A stretch of 64,000 bases of DNA, taken from Rhodococcus marinonascens NBRC 14363 (GTDB taxonomy: Bacteria > Actinomycetota > Actinomycetes > Mycobacteriales > Mycobacteriaceae). The number at the start of each line of letters is the position of its first letter. Position 1 is the stretch's first letter. This document shows positions 34,444-44,285 of this stretch, in pieces. The notes below the pieces were generated by a model. It worked only from the letters and a program-made list of their open reading frames with translations, did not search any database and had not been told where the DNA came from. The translations under genes and the position numbers were made by a program. The stretch is taken from NCBI RefSeq assembly GCF_001894885.1, contig NZ_BCXB01000001.1, positions 248,001 to 312,000 on the forward strand, given 5' to 3'.

Positions 34444-35157
34444 ATGGTGGCCGTGAATGGGAAGCCTGTCGAAGCTCGTGTCCTCATCGTGGACGACGAA
34501 CCCAATATCGTCGAGCTGTTGTCGGTGAGCTTGCGATTCCAGGGTTTTGAGGTCGCCAGCGCACCGACCGGCGCAGAAGGGCTGGACACCGCTCGCAGGT
34601 TTCAGCCGGACGCCGTGATCCTCGACGTGATGATGCCGGGCATGGATGGATTCGGGCTGCTCAAGCGACTACGCGCAGACGGGGTCGACGCACCGGTGCT
34701 GTTCCTCACCGCCAAGGACGCGGTGGAGGACAAGATCAGTGGCCTCACGCTCGGTGCCGACGACTACGTGACCAAGCCCTTCAGCCTAGAAGAAGTCGTC
34801 ACGCGTCTGCGGGTGATCCTGCGCCGCGCGGGCAAGCTGTCGGAGGATGAGCGGTCCTCGCGTATCAAGTTTGCCGATATCGAACTCGATGACGACACTC
34901 GCGAAGTGTGGAAGTCCGGCGACCCGGTGTCGCTGTCGCCCACCGAGTTCACACTCCTCCGGTACTTCATGGTCAACGCGGGCACCGTGCTGAGCAAGCC
35001 CCGCATCCTCGACCACGTCTGGAGCTACGACTTCGGTGGCGAGGTCGGCGTGGTCGAGTCGTACGTGTCCTACCTGCGGCGAAAGGTCGACACCGGCGAG
35101 ACGCCGCTGATCCACACCCTCCGGGGCGTAGGTTACGTCATGCGCGAACCGAGATGA
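34444..35157 (+). CDS. phoP: Response regulator PhoP (OmpR family)
   Basis: The 237-residue protein has a receiver domain with the acidic pair IVDDE, phospho-acceptor Asp61 (ILDVMMPG) and Lys in VTKPF, and then an OmpR-type winged helix. The C-terminal run LSKPRILDHVWSYDFGGEVG and VVESYVSYLRRKVDTGE is almost identical to M. tuberculosis PhoP. The ATG at 34444 lies eight bases after a CATTCT -10-like element, which suggests a leaderless mRNA; a GTG at 34438 is the alternative start. It overlaps phoR by four bases. In mycobacteria PhoP controls envelope lipids and acid and redox responses. Confidence 0.92.
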   Translation: MVAVNGKPVEARVLIVDDEPNIVELLSVSLRFQGFEVASAPTGAEGLDTARRFQPDAVILDVMMPGMDGFGLLKRLRADGVDAPVLFLTAKDAVEDKISGLTLGADDYVTKPFSLEEVVTRLRVILRRAGKLSEDERSSRIKFADIELDDDTREVWKSGDPVSLSPTEFTLLRYFMVNAGTVLSKPRILDHVWSYDFGGEVGVVESYVSYLRRKVDTGETPLIHTLRGVGYVMREPR

Positions 35158-36620
35158 CTGCCCCCGTCGAGCATGGTCCGCCGGCGGAGGTGCCTGCGCC
35201 GGTCGAGGGTTCGCGGTCGCGTCGTGGTATCCGGGCGCTGCCATTGCGGATCACCCTTGTCGGCGCGGTCCTGCTGGTGACCGCGCTGGGTCTACTGGCG
35301 TCGGGAGCGGCGGTGACGACAGCGCTCGATAATTCCCTCACTAGCCGCCTCGATCACCAACTACAGGATGCAGCGCAGGGGTGGGCGAAGTCATTTGCCG
35401 TGCGACCGCAGGTGGTGCGCGCCCAACCCGACTCGGACCGGCCCCCGAGCCCTTTCTACGTGCGCACAGTGCTGCCGAACGGCACCGTGGCGCGCGAGAT
35501 CAACGACGAATCGGCGTCGCCTGCCCTGCCAGCCGATCTCGGGAACGTCCCGGTGACGGTGGGTTCCGTCGACAGTTCCGACGTGCGCTGGCGTGCGCTG
35601 ACCACCACCGGCCCGGACGGTACACAGACCACCATTGCGATTGCGCTGACCGCGAGAGATCAAACCGTGGACAAGCTCGTTGTGCTCCAGTTGGTTGTCG
35701 GCGTGATCGTGCTGATCGTCGCAGGTGTCGTCGCGTACTTCGTGGTCCGGCTCAGCCTCCGCCCACTCGTCGAGGTGGAGGAGACCGCTGCGGCCATCGC
35801 GTCGGGCGACCTGCACCGGCGCGTCCCCGCCCGCGACGACCGCACCGAGATCGGCCGTCTGTCAGCGGCACTGAACGGGATGCTGTCCCAGATCCAGCAG
35901 GCGTTCGCTGCCACAGAGGCGTCCGGGGAATCCGCCAAGCGCTCCGAGGAGAGGATGCGCCGGTTCGTCGCTGATGCCAGTCACGAACTCCGCACACCGC
36001 TGACCACGATCCGCGGGTTCGCCGAACTGTACCGGCAGGGTGCGATGACCGACACCGAAACTCTGATGAGCCGCATCGAAGGAGAGGCGTCCCGGATGGG
36101 CCTGCTGGTCGAAGACCTGCTCATGCTCGCCCGCCTCGACGGCCAGCGACCGCTCGAGAACCGGCCCGTCGATCTGTTGTCGATCACCGCCGACGCCGTC
36201 CACGGTGCCCGTGCCGTTGCCCCCGAACGGTCCATCGAACTCGACGTCCGCTCCGGGACCGGCACCCTGGAAGTGCCGGGGGACGAGGCCCGGCTGCGGC
36301 AGGTCGTGGGTAATCTGCTCACCAACGCGATCAAACACACGCCCGCGACAGTCGACGTCGTCGTACGCCTGTGCCCTACCGAGGAATCGGTGATTTTGGA
36401 GATCGCCGACACCGGTCCCGGCCTCAGCGAGGAAGATGCGGCTCGGGTGTTCGAACGCTTCTATCGCGCCGATGCCTCGCGTACCCGTGAGAGCGGGGGC
36501 AGCGGGCTGGGGTTGTCCATCGTTGCGGCACTCGTCGCCGCGCACGACGGCACAGTCACCGTCGACACCCGTCCCGGCGAAGGGGCCACGTTCCGGGTCG
36601 AGTTGCCGCGGTCGCACTAG
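35154..36620 (+). CDS. phoR: Sensor histidine kinase PhoR
   Basis: The 488-residue membrane kinase has transmembrane helices at about 32-58 and 176-200 that bracket a periplasmic sensor of about 115 residues. A HAMP domain (200-252), HisKA with phospho-acceptor His277 (DASHELRTPLTT) and an ATPase domain (NLLTNAIKHTP, GPGLSEEDA, GSGLGLSIV) follow. The ATG overlaps the phoP stop. The size equals mycobacterial PhoR, and the following HIT gene on the opposite strand matches the M. tuberculosis order Rv0757-Rv0758-Rv0759c. Confidence 0.92.
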   Translation: MTAPVEHGPPAEVPAPVEGSRSRRGIRALPLRITLVGAVLLVTALGLLASGAAVTTALDNSLTSRLDHQLQDAAQGWAKSFAVRPQVVRAQPDSDRPPSPFYVRTVLPNGTVAREINDESASPALPADLGNVPVTVGSVDSSDVRWRALTTTGPDGTQTTIAIALTARDQTVDKLVVLQLVVGVIVLIVAGVVAYFVVRLSLRPLVEVEETAAAIASGDLHRRVPARDDRTEIGRLSAALNGMLSQIQQAFAATEASGESAKRSEERMRRFVADASHELRTPLTTIRGFAELYRQGAMTDTETLMSRIEGEASRMGLLVEDLLMLARLDGQRPLENRPVDLLSITADAVHGARAVAPERSIELDVRSGTGTLEVPGDEARLRQVVGNLLTNAIKHTPATVDVVVRLCPTEESVILEIADTGPGLSEEDAARVFERFYRADASRTRESGGSGLGLSIVAALVAAHDGTVTVDTRPGEGATFRVELPRSH

Positions 36621-36642
36621 GTGCAATACGTGGCTGCACGAT

Positions 36643-37068
36643 TCAGGCCGGAACGGTGTCGACGTGCCCGAGTTCGCGAAGGGTGGCCTTGATCTTGGCT
36701 GCGGCCTCGTCGAGGGACTCCGGGGACGGGTTGGGGTCGGCGTTGCTGATGTTGAAATCGCCGAGGCCGTAGGCGGGGAAGACGTGCACGTGCAAGTGGG
36801 GTACCTCGAGGCCGGCGATGAGCAGCCCCGCCCGTGGTGCATCGAAAGCAGGGCGAACGGCTCGGCCGATCGTGCGGGCGACGTCCATGACCTTGGTCCA
36901 CACCTCAGCGTCGACGTCCTGCCAGTGATCTACCTCCCTGCGCGGCACGACGAGCGTGTGGCCCTGCGTGACGGGTGCGATGGTCAGGAACGCGACGACG
37001 CTGTCGTCCTCCCACACGAATCGTCCGGGCAGATCCCCGTTGATGATTGCGCTGAATACGGATGCCAT
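36643..37068 (-). CDS. HIT family nucleotide-binding protein
   Basis: The 141-residue product is a Hint-type HIT protein: [34 protein letters not shown] and the catalytic triad in [11 protein letters not shown] proteins hydrolyse nucleoside phosphoramidates or related bonds; the natural substrate here is unknown. The open frame extends far upstream, but the ATG at 37068 begins the family's conserved N-terminus and lies six bases after a TATTCT element, which suggests a leaderless message. It is convergent with phoR, as in M. tuberculosis. Confidence 0.87.
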   Translation of the reverse strand: MASVFSAIINGDLPGRFVWEDDSVVAFLTIAPVTQGHTLVVPRREVDHWQDVDAEVWTKVMDVARTIGRAVRPAFDAPRAGLLIAGLEVPHLHVHVFPAYGLGDFNISNADPNPSPESLDEAAAKIKATLRELGHVDTVPA

Positions 37069-37110
37069 GGGGCGAGAATATGCGCTCAGTACCCGAAAGT
37101 GCTTCTCCGG

Positions 37111-37141
37111 CGCAGTCCTGACATATACGCAGTCCTGACAT
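37111..37141. repeat. Direct repeat of CGCAGTCCTGACAT in the HIT/glycosyltransferase promoter region
   Basis: Two identical 14-base copies start 17 bases apart, about 90 bases upstream of the glycosyltransferase gene and 45 bases upstream of the HIT gene. The spacing could suit a transcription factor that binds direct repeats, as PhoP does, but the sequence does not match the TCACAGC repeat known for mycobacterial PhoP. Confidence 0.5.
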
Positions 37142-37216
37142 GTACGTGACGCACTGACAGGAAACTGCCAGGCAGCGTCCAGGGTTCTCGGATTCCGGGA
37201 GGCGACTCTGGATTCC

Positions 37217-38470
37217 ATGACGACGAACTCCCTCCCTCGTGCCGTGGGTGACATGAGTCGATTCGAGATTCCCGAGACCTCCGCGACGTCACCTGTGCTT
37301 GATGTAGTTGTGCCGGTCTACAACGAGGAAGCTGGACTCGAGAACTGCGTGCGCCGGCTTCGGCAGCACCTGGACCGAAGCGTTCCCTACTCGGCACGGA
37401 TCACCATCGCGGACAACGCCAGCATCGACTCCACCTTGGTTGTCGCGACTCGACTGGCAGAGGAGATCGATGGGGTTCGGGTGGTTCACCTCGAACAGAA
37501 GGGTCGAGGCCGGGCTCTGCATGCGGTGTGGAGCGCCTCGGACGCCGAAGTCGTGGCGTACATGGACGTCGACCTCTCGACCGATCTCAACGCCCTCATG
37601 CCCTTGATCGCCCCACTGTTGTCCGGGCACTCCGACATCGCGATCGGATCTCGGCTCGCGCGTTCGTCACGGGTGGTGCGGGGACCGAAGCGCGAATTCA
37701 TCTCGCGCAGCTACAATCTCATCCTGCGCAGCGCGCTGCACGTGCGTTTCTCGGATGCGCAGTGTGGATTCAAGGCCATGCGGGTCGATGTCGCACGACG
37801 ACTGCTGCCGCTCGTCGAGGACTCCGGCTGGTTCTTCGACACCGAACTGCTCGTTCTCGCCGAGCGCGCCGACCTGCGCATCCATGAGGTCCCCGTCGAC
37901 TGGGTCGACGACGCCGACAGTCGCGTCGACATCGTCACGACGGCGCTCGAGGACCTCAAGGGGGTGTGGCGGGTGGGCCGGGCACTGTCGACCGGGTCAC
38001 TGCCCCTCGAATCGTTGCGTGCGAGCTTCGGTCGTGAGCCGCTGGTGCCGGGTGTGCCGCGAGGAATGGTCGGTCAGCTGGCTCGGTTCGCTGTCGTCGG
38101 ACTCGCCTCGACCATTGCGTACGTGCTGCTCTACATCGGCCTGCACCCGATGATCGGCGCGCAGTGGGCCAATGCCGTCTCGTTGCTGATCACGGCGGTA
38201 TTCAACACCACCGCGAACCGAGCCTTCACCTTCGGTGTCCGCGGATCCGAGGGCGCCTCACGGCATCAGATCCAGGGTCTGGTCGTTTTCGCCTACGGCC
38301 TCCTGTTGACCAGCGGTTCTCTGTTCCTGCTCCATTCAGCAGCACCCGACGCTTCCAAGCACGTGGAACTCGCTGTCCTCGTCGTCGCCAATCTCGTTGC
38401 GACCGTGAGCCGTTTCGTCGCCCTTCGCTGGGTGTTCCGGAACGCTCGATCCGAAGGAGCCTCTTCATGA
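37217..38470 (+). CDS. GT2 glycosyltransferase fused to a GtrA-like membrane domain
   Basis: The 417-residue protein has an N-terminal GT-A domain of the polyprenyl-phosphate glucosyl/mannosyltransferase type ([29 protein letters not shown], then CGFKAMR). From about residue 275 follow four transmembrane segments of the GtrA type ([30 protein letters not shown]). Such proteins load a sugar onto a lipid carrier and flip or hand it over. The next gene overlaps by four bases and encodes a GT39 membrane transferase that could use the lipid-linked sugar. An alternative ATG lies at 37253. Confidence 0.87.
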   Translation: MTTNSLPRAVGDMSRFEIPETSATSPVLDVVVPVYNEEAGLENCVRRLRQHLDRSVPYSARITIADNASIDSTLVVATRLAEEIDGVRVVHLEQKGRGRALHAVWSASDAEVVAYMDVDLSTDLNALMPLIAPLLSGHSDIAIGSRLARSSRVVRGPKREFISRSYNLILRSALHVRFSDAQCGFKAMRVDVARRLLPLVEDSGWFFDTELLVLAERADLRIHEVPVDWVDDADSRVDIVTTALEDLKGVWRVGRALSTGSLPLESLRASFGREPLVPGVPRGMVGQLARFAVVGLASTIAYVLLYIGLHPMIGAQWANAVSLLITAVFNTTANRAFTFGVRGSEGASRHQIQGLVVFAYGLLLTSGSLFLLHSAAPDASKHVELAVLVVANLVATVSRFVALRWVFRNARSEGASS

Positions 38471-40557
38471 CCGCGACCCTGGAACAGCCCGCAACCGAGG
38501 CGCCGGAGCCGCAGGTACGTCGACACTGGGAGTACTGGGCGCTCGCCGCGCTGCTGGTGGGCACCGCCGTCGCGTATATCTGGGGTCTCGGCGCTGGCGG
38601 CTGGGCCAACCCGTTCTACTCCGCCGCCGTGCAGGCGGGCTCGGTTTCGTGGAAGGCGTTCTTCTTCGGTTCGTCCGACGCGGCCAACTCGATTACCGTC
38701 GACAAGCCGCCGATGTCGCTGTGGCTGATGGGACTGTCGGTGAGGATCTTCGGGCTGAACTCCTGGGCCATGTTGGTGCCGCAAGCGCTACTCGGCGTGG
38801 GGTCTGTTGCGCTGCTCTACGCGACCGTGAAGCGGTGGTTCGGTGCATCCGCCGGTCTCCTCGCAGGCCTGGTGTTGGCGCTGACTCCCGTTGCGGCGCT
38901 GATGTTCCGATTCAACAACCCCGATGCGCTGCTCGTGCTGCTGATGATCGCTGCCGTGTGGGCGATGATGCGGGCCGTCCAGGACGGTCGCACCCGGTGG
39001 CTCGTCCTGACCGGCGTGTTCGTCGGCTTCGGCTTCATCACCAAGCAGTTGCAGGTGATGCTCGTCGTGCCACCACTCGCCCTGACGTATCTGATCGCGG
39101 GACCGCCGAAGTTCGGCAAGCGCCTCGCGCAGTGCTTCGCGGCACTGGGCGCCATGATCGTGTCGGCGGGTTGGTGGGTACTGACCGTGGAACTGTGGCC
39201 CGCCTCTTCCCGGCCGTGGATCGGTGGGTCACAGAACAATTCGATCATCGAACTCACACTCGGGTACAACGGCTTCGGACGGCTGAACGGCAACGAGGTC
39301 GGCAGTGTCTCGCCCGGCGGCGGCGCAGGTGGGGCAGGTGGCACCGGTGGCGCCATGATGGGCGGCACGGCCGGCGGCGGAATCGGCACGAAGTGGGGAA
39401 GCGCCGGCATCACTCGCATGTTCGACCCCAACCAGGGTGGGCGAATTGCCTGGCTGATCCCGGCGGCGCTGATTCTGATGGTCGTCGGTATAGCTTTGCG
39501 CGGCAGGGCTCCGCGCGTCGATGCCCAGCGGGCGTCGTTCATCGTGTGGGGGTTGTGGTTGCTCGTCACCGGCCTGACTTTCAGCCTGATGGCGGGCATC
39601 TTCCACCCGTACTACACCGTTGCGCTCGCACCGGCAGTCGCGGCGCTCGTCGCGATCGGCTCGGTCACGGCGTGGCGGCACCGTGACACACCGTGGGTGC
39701 GTGCGGTGATGGCCGCGACCCTGCTCGTCACGGCTGTCACCGCATGGATACTGCTGAGCCGCAGCGCGGCCTTTATGCCGTGGCTGAAGTGGGCCGTGGT
39801 AGCCACAGGCGTGGTGGTGGCTGCCGCGTTGGCGCTCCCCGCGTTGGCTCGTGGCCGAATCGCGGTCGTGGCCGTGCTGTGTGCCCTGTTCGTCGGCCTC
39901 GCCGGACCCACCGCGTACACGCTGTACACGATTACCGGTACACAAACCGGCTCGATCGTCTCGGCCGGCCCCGAAGTCGACGACGCTGACGCGGGTGTCG
40001 GTGGCATGCGCGGCTTCGCGGGGATGGACGGTACGGGGATGCCGGGCGATGCAACGCAGGGCGCCGGGAGGATGTCTACCACGCCTGGTGGTGCGAGACC
40101 TGATGGCGGCGCCGGACAGCCTGGTGGTGCGAGACCTGATGGCCGTGCCCCCCAGCCCGGCGGTGGCCAGGGAACTTCGACGATCGGAGCGGCCGGAGGA
40201 CTGCTGATGGGTAGTAATCCGGGCGATGAGGTCGTCGCACTGCTCGAGGCCGACTCGGACCAGTACACATGGGTCGCGGCGACCATCGGGTCCAACAGTG
40301 CATCGGGTTACCAACTGGCCACGCTGGACCCGGTCATGCCGATCGGTGGCTTCAACGGCACCGACCCGTCGCCGACGCTCGATCAGTTCCAGCAGTACGT
40401 CGCAGAGGGGCAGATCCACTACTTCATCGCCGACCCCAGTGGGCGGAGAGGTCAGGGACCAGCGGCGGAGATCTCCACGTGGGTGACGGAGCAGTTTGCC
40501 GCTACCACCGTCGACGGGATAGTTCTGTACGACCTCACCGCGCCGGTGAGTAGTTAG
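38467..40557 (+). CDS. GT39/ArnT-like membrane glycosyltransferase
   Basis: The 696-residue protein has about a dozen transmembrane helices. The first extracytoplasmic loop carries the acidic motif expected of lipid-sugar-dependent transferases (YSAAVQAGSVSWKAFFFGSS, DAANSITVDKPPMSLWLM). Loops contain low-complexity Gly-rich stretches (PGGGAGGAGGTGGAMMGG near 280, GGARPDGGAGQ twice near 545). The C-terminal soluble domain ends LYDLTAPVSS. The ATG overlaps the stop of the GT2-GtrA gene. Together the pair probably transfers a sugar from a polyprenyl carrier to an envelope component; the acceptor is unknown. Confidence 0.85.
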   Translation: MTATLEQPATEAPEPQVRRHWEYWALAALLVGTAVAYIWGLGAGGWANPFYSAAVQAGSVSWKAFFFGSSDAANSITVDKPPMSLWLMGLSVRIFGLNSWAMLVPQALLGVGSVALLYATVKRWFGASAGLLAGLVLALTPVAALMFRFNNPDALLVLLMIAAVWAMMRAVQDGRTRWLVLTGVFVGFGFITKQLQVMLVVPPLALTYLIAGPPKFGKRLAQCFAALGAMIVSAGWWVLTVELWPASSRPWIGGSQNNSIIELTLGYNGFGRLNGNEVGSVSPGGGAGGAGGTGGAMMGGTAGGGIGTKWGSAGITRMFDPNQGGRIAWLIPAALILMVVGIALRGRAPRVDAQRASFIVWGLWLLVTGLTFSLMAGIFHPYYTVALAPAVAALVAIGSVTAWRHRDTPWVRAVMAATLLVTAVTAWILLSRSAAFMPWLKWAVVATGVVVAAALALPALARGRIAVVAVLCALFVGLAGPTAYTLYTITGTQTGSIVSAGPEVDDADAGVGGMRGFAGMDGTGMPGDATQGAGRMSTTPGGARPDGGAGQPGGARPDGRAPQPGGGQGTSTIGAAGGLLMGSNPGDEVVALLEADSDQYTWVAATIGSNSASGYQLATLDPVMPIGGFNGTDPSPTLDQFQQYVAEGQIHYFIADPSGRRGQGPAAEISTWVTEQFAATTVDGIVLYDLTAPVSS
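40084..40155 (+). repeat. 36-bp in-frame tandem duplication in the GT39 gene
   Basis: The unit beginning CCTGGTGGTGCGAGACCTGA occurs at 40084 and 40120 and encodes PGGARPDG twice (GAGQ, then APQ). It lies in an extracytoplasmic Gly/Pro-rich linker and keeps the reading frame. Confidence 0.85.
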
Positions 40558-40582
40558 TGATCCCTGTCGCCCAAGTGGATGC

Positions 40583-40613
40583 GGGCGTGCTACGTCGGTC
40601 TCGTAGCACGCCC
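40583..40613. terminator. Terminator hairpin after the glycosyltransferase operon
   Basis: GGGCGTGCTACG and CGTAGCACGCCC form a perfect 12-base stem around a seven-base loop, 26 bases after the stop of the GT39 gene. No T-tract follows. Confidence 0.75.
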
Positions 40614-40666
40614 GAGGCCCGCGCCCTGGTATCCCCTCGCCAGGGCGTGGGCCGTAGGCTGACCTC

Positions 40667-41920
40667 GTGCGCGTACTCGTTGTCGGCTCCGGAGCCCGTG
40701 AACATGCCCTCCTCCTCGCTCTCTCCCGCGATCCGGGCGTCACTGCCCTGATGTGTGCGCCTGGCAACGCCGGAATCGCCAAGATCGCCGAGCAGCACCC
40801 CGTCGATATTGCGTCGGGGGAGGCCGTGGCTTCTCTCGCGAAGAAACTCGACGCGGACCTCGTCATCATCGGCCCCGAGGTACCCCTCGTCCTCGGTGTC
40901 GCGGACGCCGTGCGCTCGGCTGGTATCTCCTGTTTCGGCCCTTCCGCCGCCGCCGCCCGCATCGAGGGTTCCAAAGCCTTCGCGAAAGACGTCATGGCAG
41001 CGGCCGGTGTCCGAACCGCGCACAGTGAGGTCATCGACAATCCCGCCAAGCTGGACGAGGCCTTGGACCGTTTCGGACCCAACTGGGTGGTCAAGGACGA
41101 CGGCCTGGCGGCGGGCAAGGGCGTCGTGGTCACCACCGATCGCGACACCGCCCGGGATCATGCGGCCGAGCTGCTCGAGAATGGTCATCCAGTCCTGCTC
41201 GAATCCTTCCTCGACGGACCCGAGGTGTCGTTGTTCTGCGTCGTCGACGGCGAGACAGTGGTGCCACTGCTTCCCGCTCAGGACCACAAGCGCGTCGGCG
41301 ACGGCGACACAGGGCCCAACACCGGCGGGATGGGCGCCTACACACCGCTGCCATGGCTGCCCGACGAGACCGTCGCCCGCATCGTCGACGAGGTGGTGAT
41401 GCCGGTCGCGGCCGAACTCGTCGCGCGCGGTTGTGCGTTCACCGGTCTGCTGTATGCCGGCCTGGCGATCGGCAAGGACGGCCCGGCCGTGGTCGAGTTC
41501 AACTGCAGATTCGGCGACCCCGAGACCCAGGCGGTGCTCGCGCTGCTGAAGAGCCCCCTCGGCCAACTACTGAACGCGGCAGCCACGGGAACGTTGGATC
41601 AGGTCGCGCCGCTCGAGTGGTACGACGGCTCCGCCGTGACCGTCGTGGTCGCCGCCGAGTACTACCCGGCCCCGCCGCGAACGGGCGACGTCATCATCGG
41701 ATCGGACGGCGACGGAATTCTGCATGCGGGTACGAAAATGGTGGAGGGTCAAGTAGTTTCGGCTGGCGGGCGCGTCCTCAGCATCGTCGGGGTCGGACCC
41801 GATCTCACCGCCGCGCGCGACGACGCCTACGGCAAGATCGCTACCGTCAAGTTGCCCGGAAGCCACTACCGCAAGGACATCGGCCTCGCAGCGGTCGAGG
41901 GGCGTATCACTGTGAACTGA
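40667..41920 (+). CDS. purD: Phosphoribosylamine-glycine ligase PurD
   Basis: The 417-residue ATP-grasp enzyme joins glycine to phosphoribosylamine in purine synthesis. It begins with [47 protein letters not shown] and [13 protein letters not shown] are the ATP and metal motifs. The GTG start lies six bases after a TAGGCT -10-like element, so the mRNA is probably leaderless; purB and purC have the same arrangement. Length is normal for the family. Confidence 0.97.
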   Translation: MRVLVVGSGAREHALLLALSRDPGVTALMCAPGNAGIAKIAEQHPVDIASGEAVASLAKKLDADLVIIGPEVPLVLGVADAVRSAGISCFGPSAAAARIEGSKAFAKDVMAAAGVRTAHSEVIDNPAKLDEALDRFGPNWVVKDDGLAAGKGVVVTTDRDTARDHAAELLENGHPVLLESFLDGPEVSLFCVVDGETVVPLLPAQDHKRVGDGDTGPNTGGMGAYTPLPWLPDETVARIVDEVVMPVAAELVARGCAFTGLLYAGLAIGKDGPAVVEFNCRFGDPETQAVLALLKSPLGQLLNAAATGTLDQVAPLEWYDGSAVTVVVAAEYYPAPPRTGDVIIGSDGDGILHAGTKMVEGQVVSAGGRVLSIVGVGPDLTAARDDAYGKIATVKLPGSHYRKDIGLAAVEGRITVN

Positions 41921-42006
41921 CAGAGAACTATCTCAGCGGCCCGGATCAGTAGGAACGGCCACTCGACCAAAGATGTCTGCTTGCCGTGTCGGGTGCCGCT
42001 ACCCGA

Positions 42007-43080
42007 TCAACAACAGGAGCCGCCCTGTCCGATCGCGTCTTCCGCTTGCCCGGTGAACGGTACTTCCGTGCCACAACCTGCGAAGATTCCGTAGTGGCGT
42101 GAGAAGTCTCCCAGAAACTGGAAGTGCGGGGAAAAGCGCGTCTCAGAGAGCATGCGCGAGGTGTTGCCGCAAACGGGAAATACCTTGCCGGTTTCGATCT
42201 CGTGGTGCTTGTCGAGTAGGAAACGCTCTGGCTGCCCAGCTACGCCGCCTTGATAGACCACCGCCTGTCCGTAGTCTTCGCAGGCGCTCTCCAAGCTTTC
42301 CAGCTTGAACATCCGGTAGGTCGCCGAATGGAAGCGGATGTTTCCGATCTTCGAGGCCACCTCGGCGTTGGTGATGTCGAGCGGACGGTCGGTCACGAGC
42401 CGAGGATCGGCGAACCCTGCGCGTTTGGCCAGGGTGAGGAAATCGTTCCAGTACAAGGCACCACTCAAGCACTCTCCATACAGCACAGCGTCCTCGCGGA
42501 GCGCTTCGGGAACCCTGCGATCTGCGTATACATCCGAGAAGTAGAACTCGCCGCCTGGCTCGAGCAGTCTGAACACCCCGCGCAGCACGGCCTCCTTGTC
42601 GGCCGCGAGGTTCACGACGCAGTTGGAAACGATGACGTCGAAACTGCCGGGGTCCAGGGGTAGCGCCTCCAATTCCTCGATATAGCCTTTCAGGAAGGAT
42701 GTGTTGGCGAAGCCGAAACGTTCGCTGTGCCAGTCTTGATGCGTGCGCGCCACGTCGAGCTGTTCATCGGTCATATCGACGCCCGTCACATGGCCCTCAC
42801 TACCTGCAAGCTGCGCCAGGGCATAGACGTCACGCCCGGTTCCACAGCCAAGATCAAGGATGCGACGGCCGTCGAGCAAAGCCGGGGCCACCAGTCCGCA
42901 ACCGTAGTAGCGGGCGAGCACTTCCGGATGAATAGCAGAGAAGACCGGCTTCAGCCAGTCGGGGACATTTTCTGCGTCACAACAGGCACTGGTCTTGAGG
43001 TCTTCAGTGCCCTGAAGCTGTCGTCCGTAGTAGTCGCTGACTGACTGCCGGAGACTATCGACGGCAATGGACTCATTCAT
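42007..43080 (-). CDS. arsM: Arsenite S-adenosylmethionine methyltransferase ArsM
   Basis: The 357-residue protein methylates As(III) to volatile or less charged methylarsenicals. The SAM motif DLGCGTGRD is at 76-84. Conserved arsenic-binding cysteines are visible as Cys33/34 (SACCDAE), Cys153 (SNCVVNL) and Cys204 (YGECLSGALY), and the last two have the 50-residue spacing seen in ArsM. The C-terminus ends GGSCC, an extra vicinal pair that could also bind arsenic. No arsR, arsB or arsC lies nearby, so it is an orphan between purD and a hydrolase. Confidence 0.9.
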   Translation of the reverse strand: MNESIAVDSLRQSVSDYYGRQLQGTEDLKTSACCDAENVPDWLKPVFSAIHPEVLARYYGCGLVAPALLDGRRILDLGCGTGRDVYALAQLAGSEGHVTGVDMTDEQLDVARTHQDWHSERFGFANTSFLKGYIEELEALPLDPGSFDVIVSNCVVNLAADKEAVLRGVFRLLEPGGEFYFSDVYADRRVPEALREDAVLYGECLSGALYWNDFLTLAKRAGFADPRLVTDRPLDITNAEVASKIGNIRFHSATYRMFKLESLESACEDYGQAVVYQGGVAGQPERFLLDKHHEIETGKVFPVCGNTSRMLSETRFSPHFQFLGDFSRHYGIFAGCGTEVPFTGQAEDAIGQGGSCC

Positions 43081-43347
43081 GATGGCTGTGCTCCCGATTG
43101 TCTGGTTTCAGAACCTGGCTGCGGTTGTGCCAACTGCGGCCAACTTTCTGGGTTCCCTCGGCAAAACCGCCGCCCTCACCCTACGCTCGAAAAAACAGGG
43201 CTGCCGGGCGCGATCTCGAGGGCGCGAACCGCTGCAAAAATCTTCGATATCTCCACCACCGTCCCCTCGAAGTGGAGGGGTTGCTCCCGTTTCGGTGCAC
43301 CCGGACTCATGAAGCAACTCTTCGGTGAATCCGGGGTGCGCGACGGC

Positions 43348-44187
43348 CTACCGCCGCCCGATGGACCGGTCTGCCAGGGCCTTGACGGCGTCGACCACGT
43401 CGGGGCCGAACATGACGGCGTCGTTGTGGCCGGCTCCGTCGAGCCTGACGAGTTCGACGGGCCCGCCCGCCGCCTCCGCTACGGCGATGCTGTGGGCGGG
43501 CGGCACCACCTCGTCGGCGGTGCCGTACACGACGGTTGTCGGCACCTCGATCCGCGACACCGCTTCCGCGACCGCGAAACGATCACGCAGGAGGAACCCG
43601 ATAGGCAGCCCGAAGAACAGTTGCCGTGCGAGTGACTCGAGATCGATGAACGGCGACCGGAGCAACAGCCCGGCAGGCGGATGCTCGAGCGCGAGTCGGC
43701 TCACCACAGCTGTACCGAGGCTCTCCCCGAAGTACAGCATCCGGGCTGGTGACACCCGCTTCTGCTCGATGAGAAATCGATGTGCCGCCTGGGCGTCGAG
43801 CGCGAGTCCCGCCGAGGTCGGGCGTCCAGGGTTGCCGCCGTACCCCCGGTAATCGAACAGCAGTACCGCGAATCCCTCGGCTGCGAGTTCGCTCGCCAAT
43901 GGCGCTCGGCCCGAACGGTTCCCGCCGTTTCCGTTCGCGATCAGCACGGTCGCATCACGGTCTGCGCTCGTAGGAGGCACGTACCAGGCGCCGAGTTCGA
44001 GCCCGTCGGACGTGGTCAACCGGATGTCCTCGGCGGCGGGCAGTATGTGCGACGCCGGCGGGACGGGCGACACGTCGGGGAAGTAGATCAGCCGTCGTTG
44101 GAACACCCACAGCGTCGCGACCAGTGCAAGTGACAACACGAGCAGGGCCGCCAGAACGCGCAACGACGTCGACGCGGGGAACATCAC
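43348..44187 (-). CDS. Membrane-anchored alpha/beta hydrolase (BEM46/ABHD13-like)
   Basis: The 279-residue protein has one N-terminal transmembrane helix (VLAALLVLSLALVATLWVFQ), a short RRLIYFP segment and a serine-hydrolase domain. GNGGNRSG forms the oxyanion loop, YFGESLGTAV carries the nucleophile, and ADEVVPP and AGHND supply the Asp and His. This set is typical of the BEM46-like group with unknown natural substrate. The catalytic domain should face the periplasm. The 267-base interval between it and arsM shows no further gene. Confidence 0.82.
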   Translation of the reverse strand: MMFPASTSLRVLAALLVLSLALVATLWVFQRRLIYFPDVSPVPPASHILPAAEDIRLTTSDGLELGAWYVPPTSADRDATVLIANGNGGNRSGRAPLASELAAEGFAVLLFDYRGYGGNPGRPTSAGLALDAQAAHRFLIEQKRVSPARMLYFGESLGTAVVSRLALEHPPAGLLLRSPFIDLESLARQLFFGLPIGFLLRDRFAVAEAVSRIEVPTTVVYGTADEVVPPAHSIAVAEAAGGPVELVRLDGAGHNDAVMFGPDVVDAVKALADRSIGRR

Positions 44188-44229
44188 TCCAGTGTGGTCT
44201 CATGACCCGGTGGGCCTAGTATGCGGTCC

Positions 44230-44285
44230 GTCCTCCGTCCTCCGTCAATCGTCCTCCGTCCTCCGTCCTCCGTCCTCCGTCAATC
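44230..44285. repeat. Heptanucleotide array (GTCCTCC/GTCAATC), eight units
   Basis: Eight consecutive 7-base units run GTCCTCC twice, GTCAATC, GTCCTCC four times and GTCAATC. On the minus strand each common unit reads GGAGGAC, a Shine-Dalgarno-like motif, about 40 bases upstream of the hydrolase start. The last GTCAATC supplies the stop codon of the SDR fragment. Confidence 0.92.

Noticed and set aside
39229-41148. Long minus-strand open frame opposite the GT39 and purD genes
   Set aside because: It is antisense to two well-supported genes, has the Arg/Ser/Pro-rich composition of GC-rich shadow frames and matches no family.
44230-44285. Heptamer array considered as a promoter or ribosome-binding array for the hydrolase gene
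   Set aside because: Although each minus-strand unit contains GGAGGA, the array ends about 40 bases from the start codon, too far for ribosome binding at that start.
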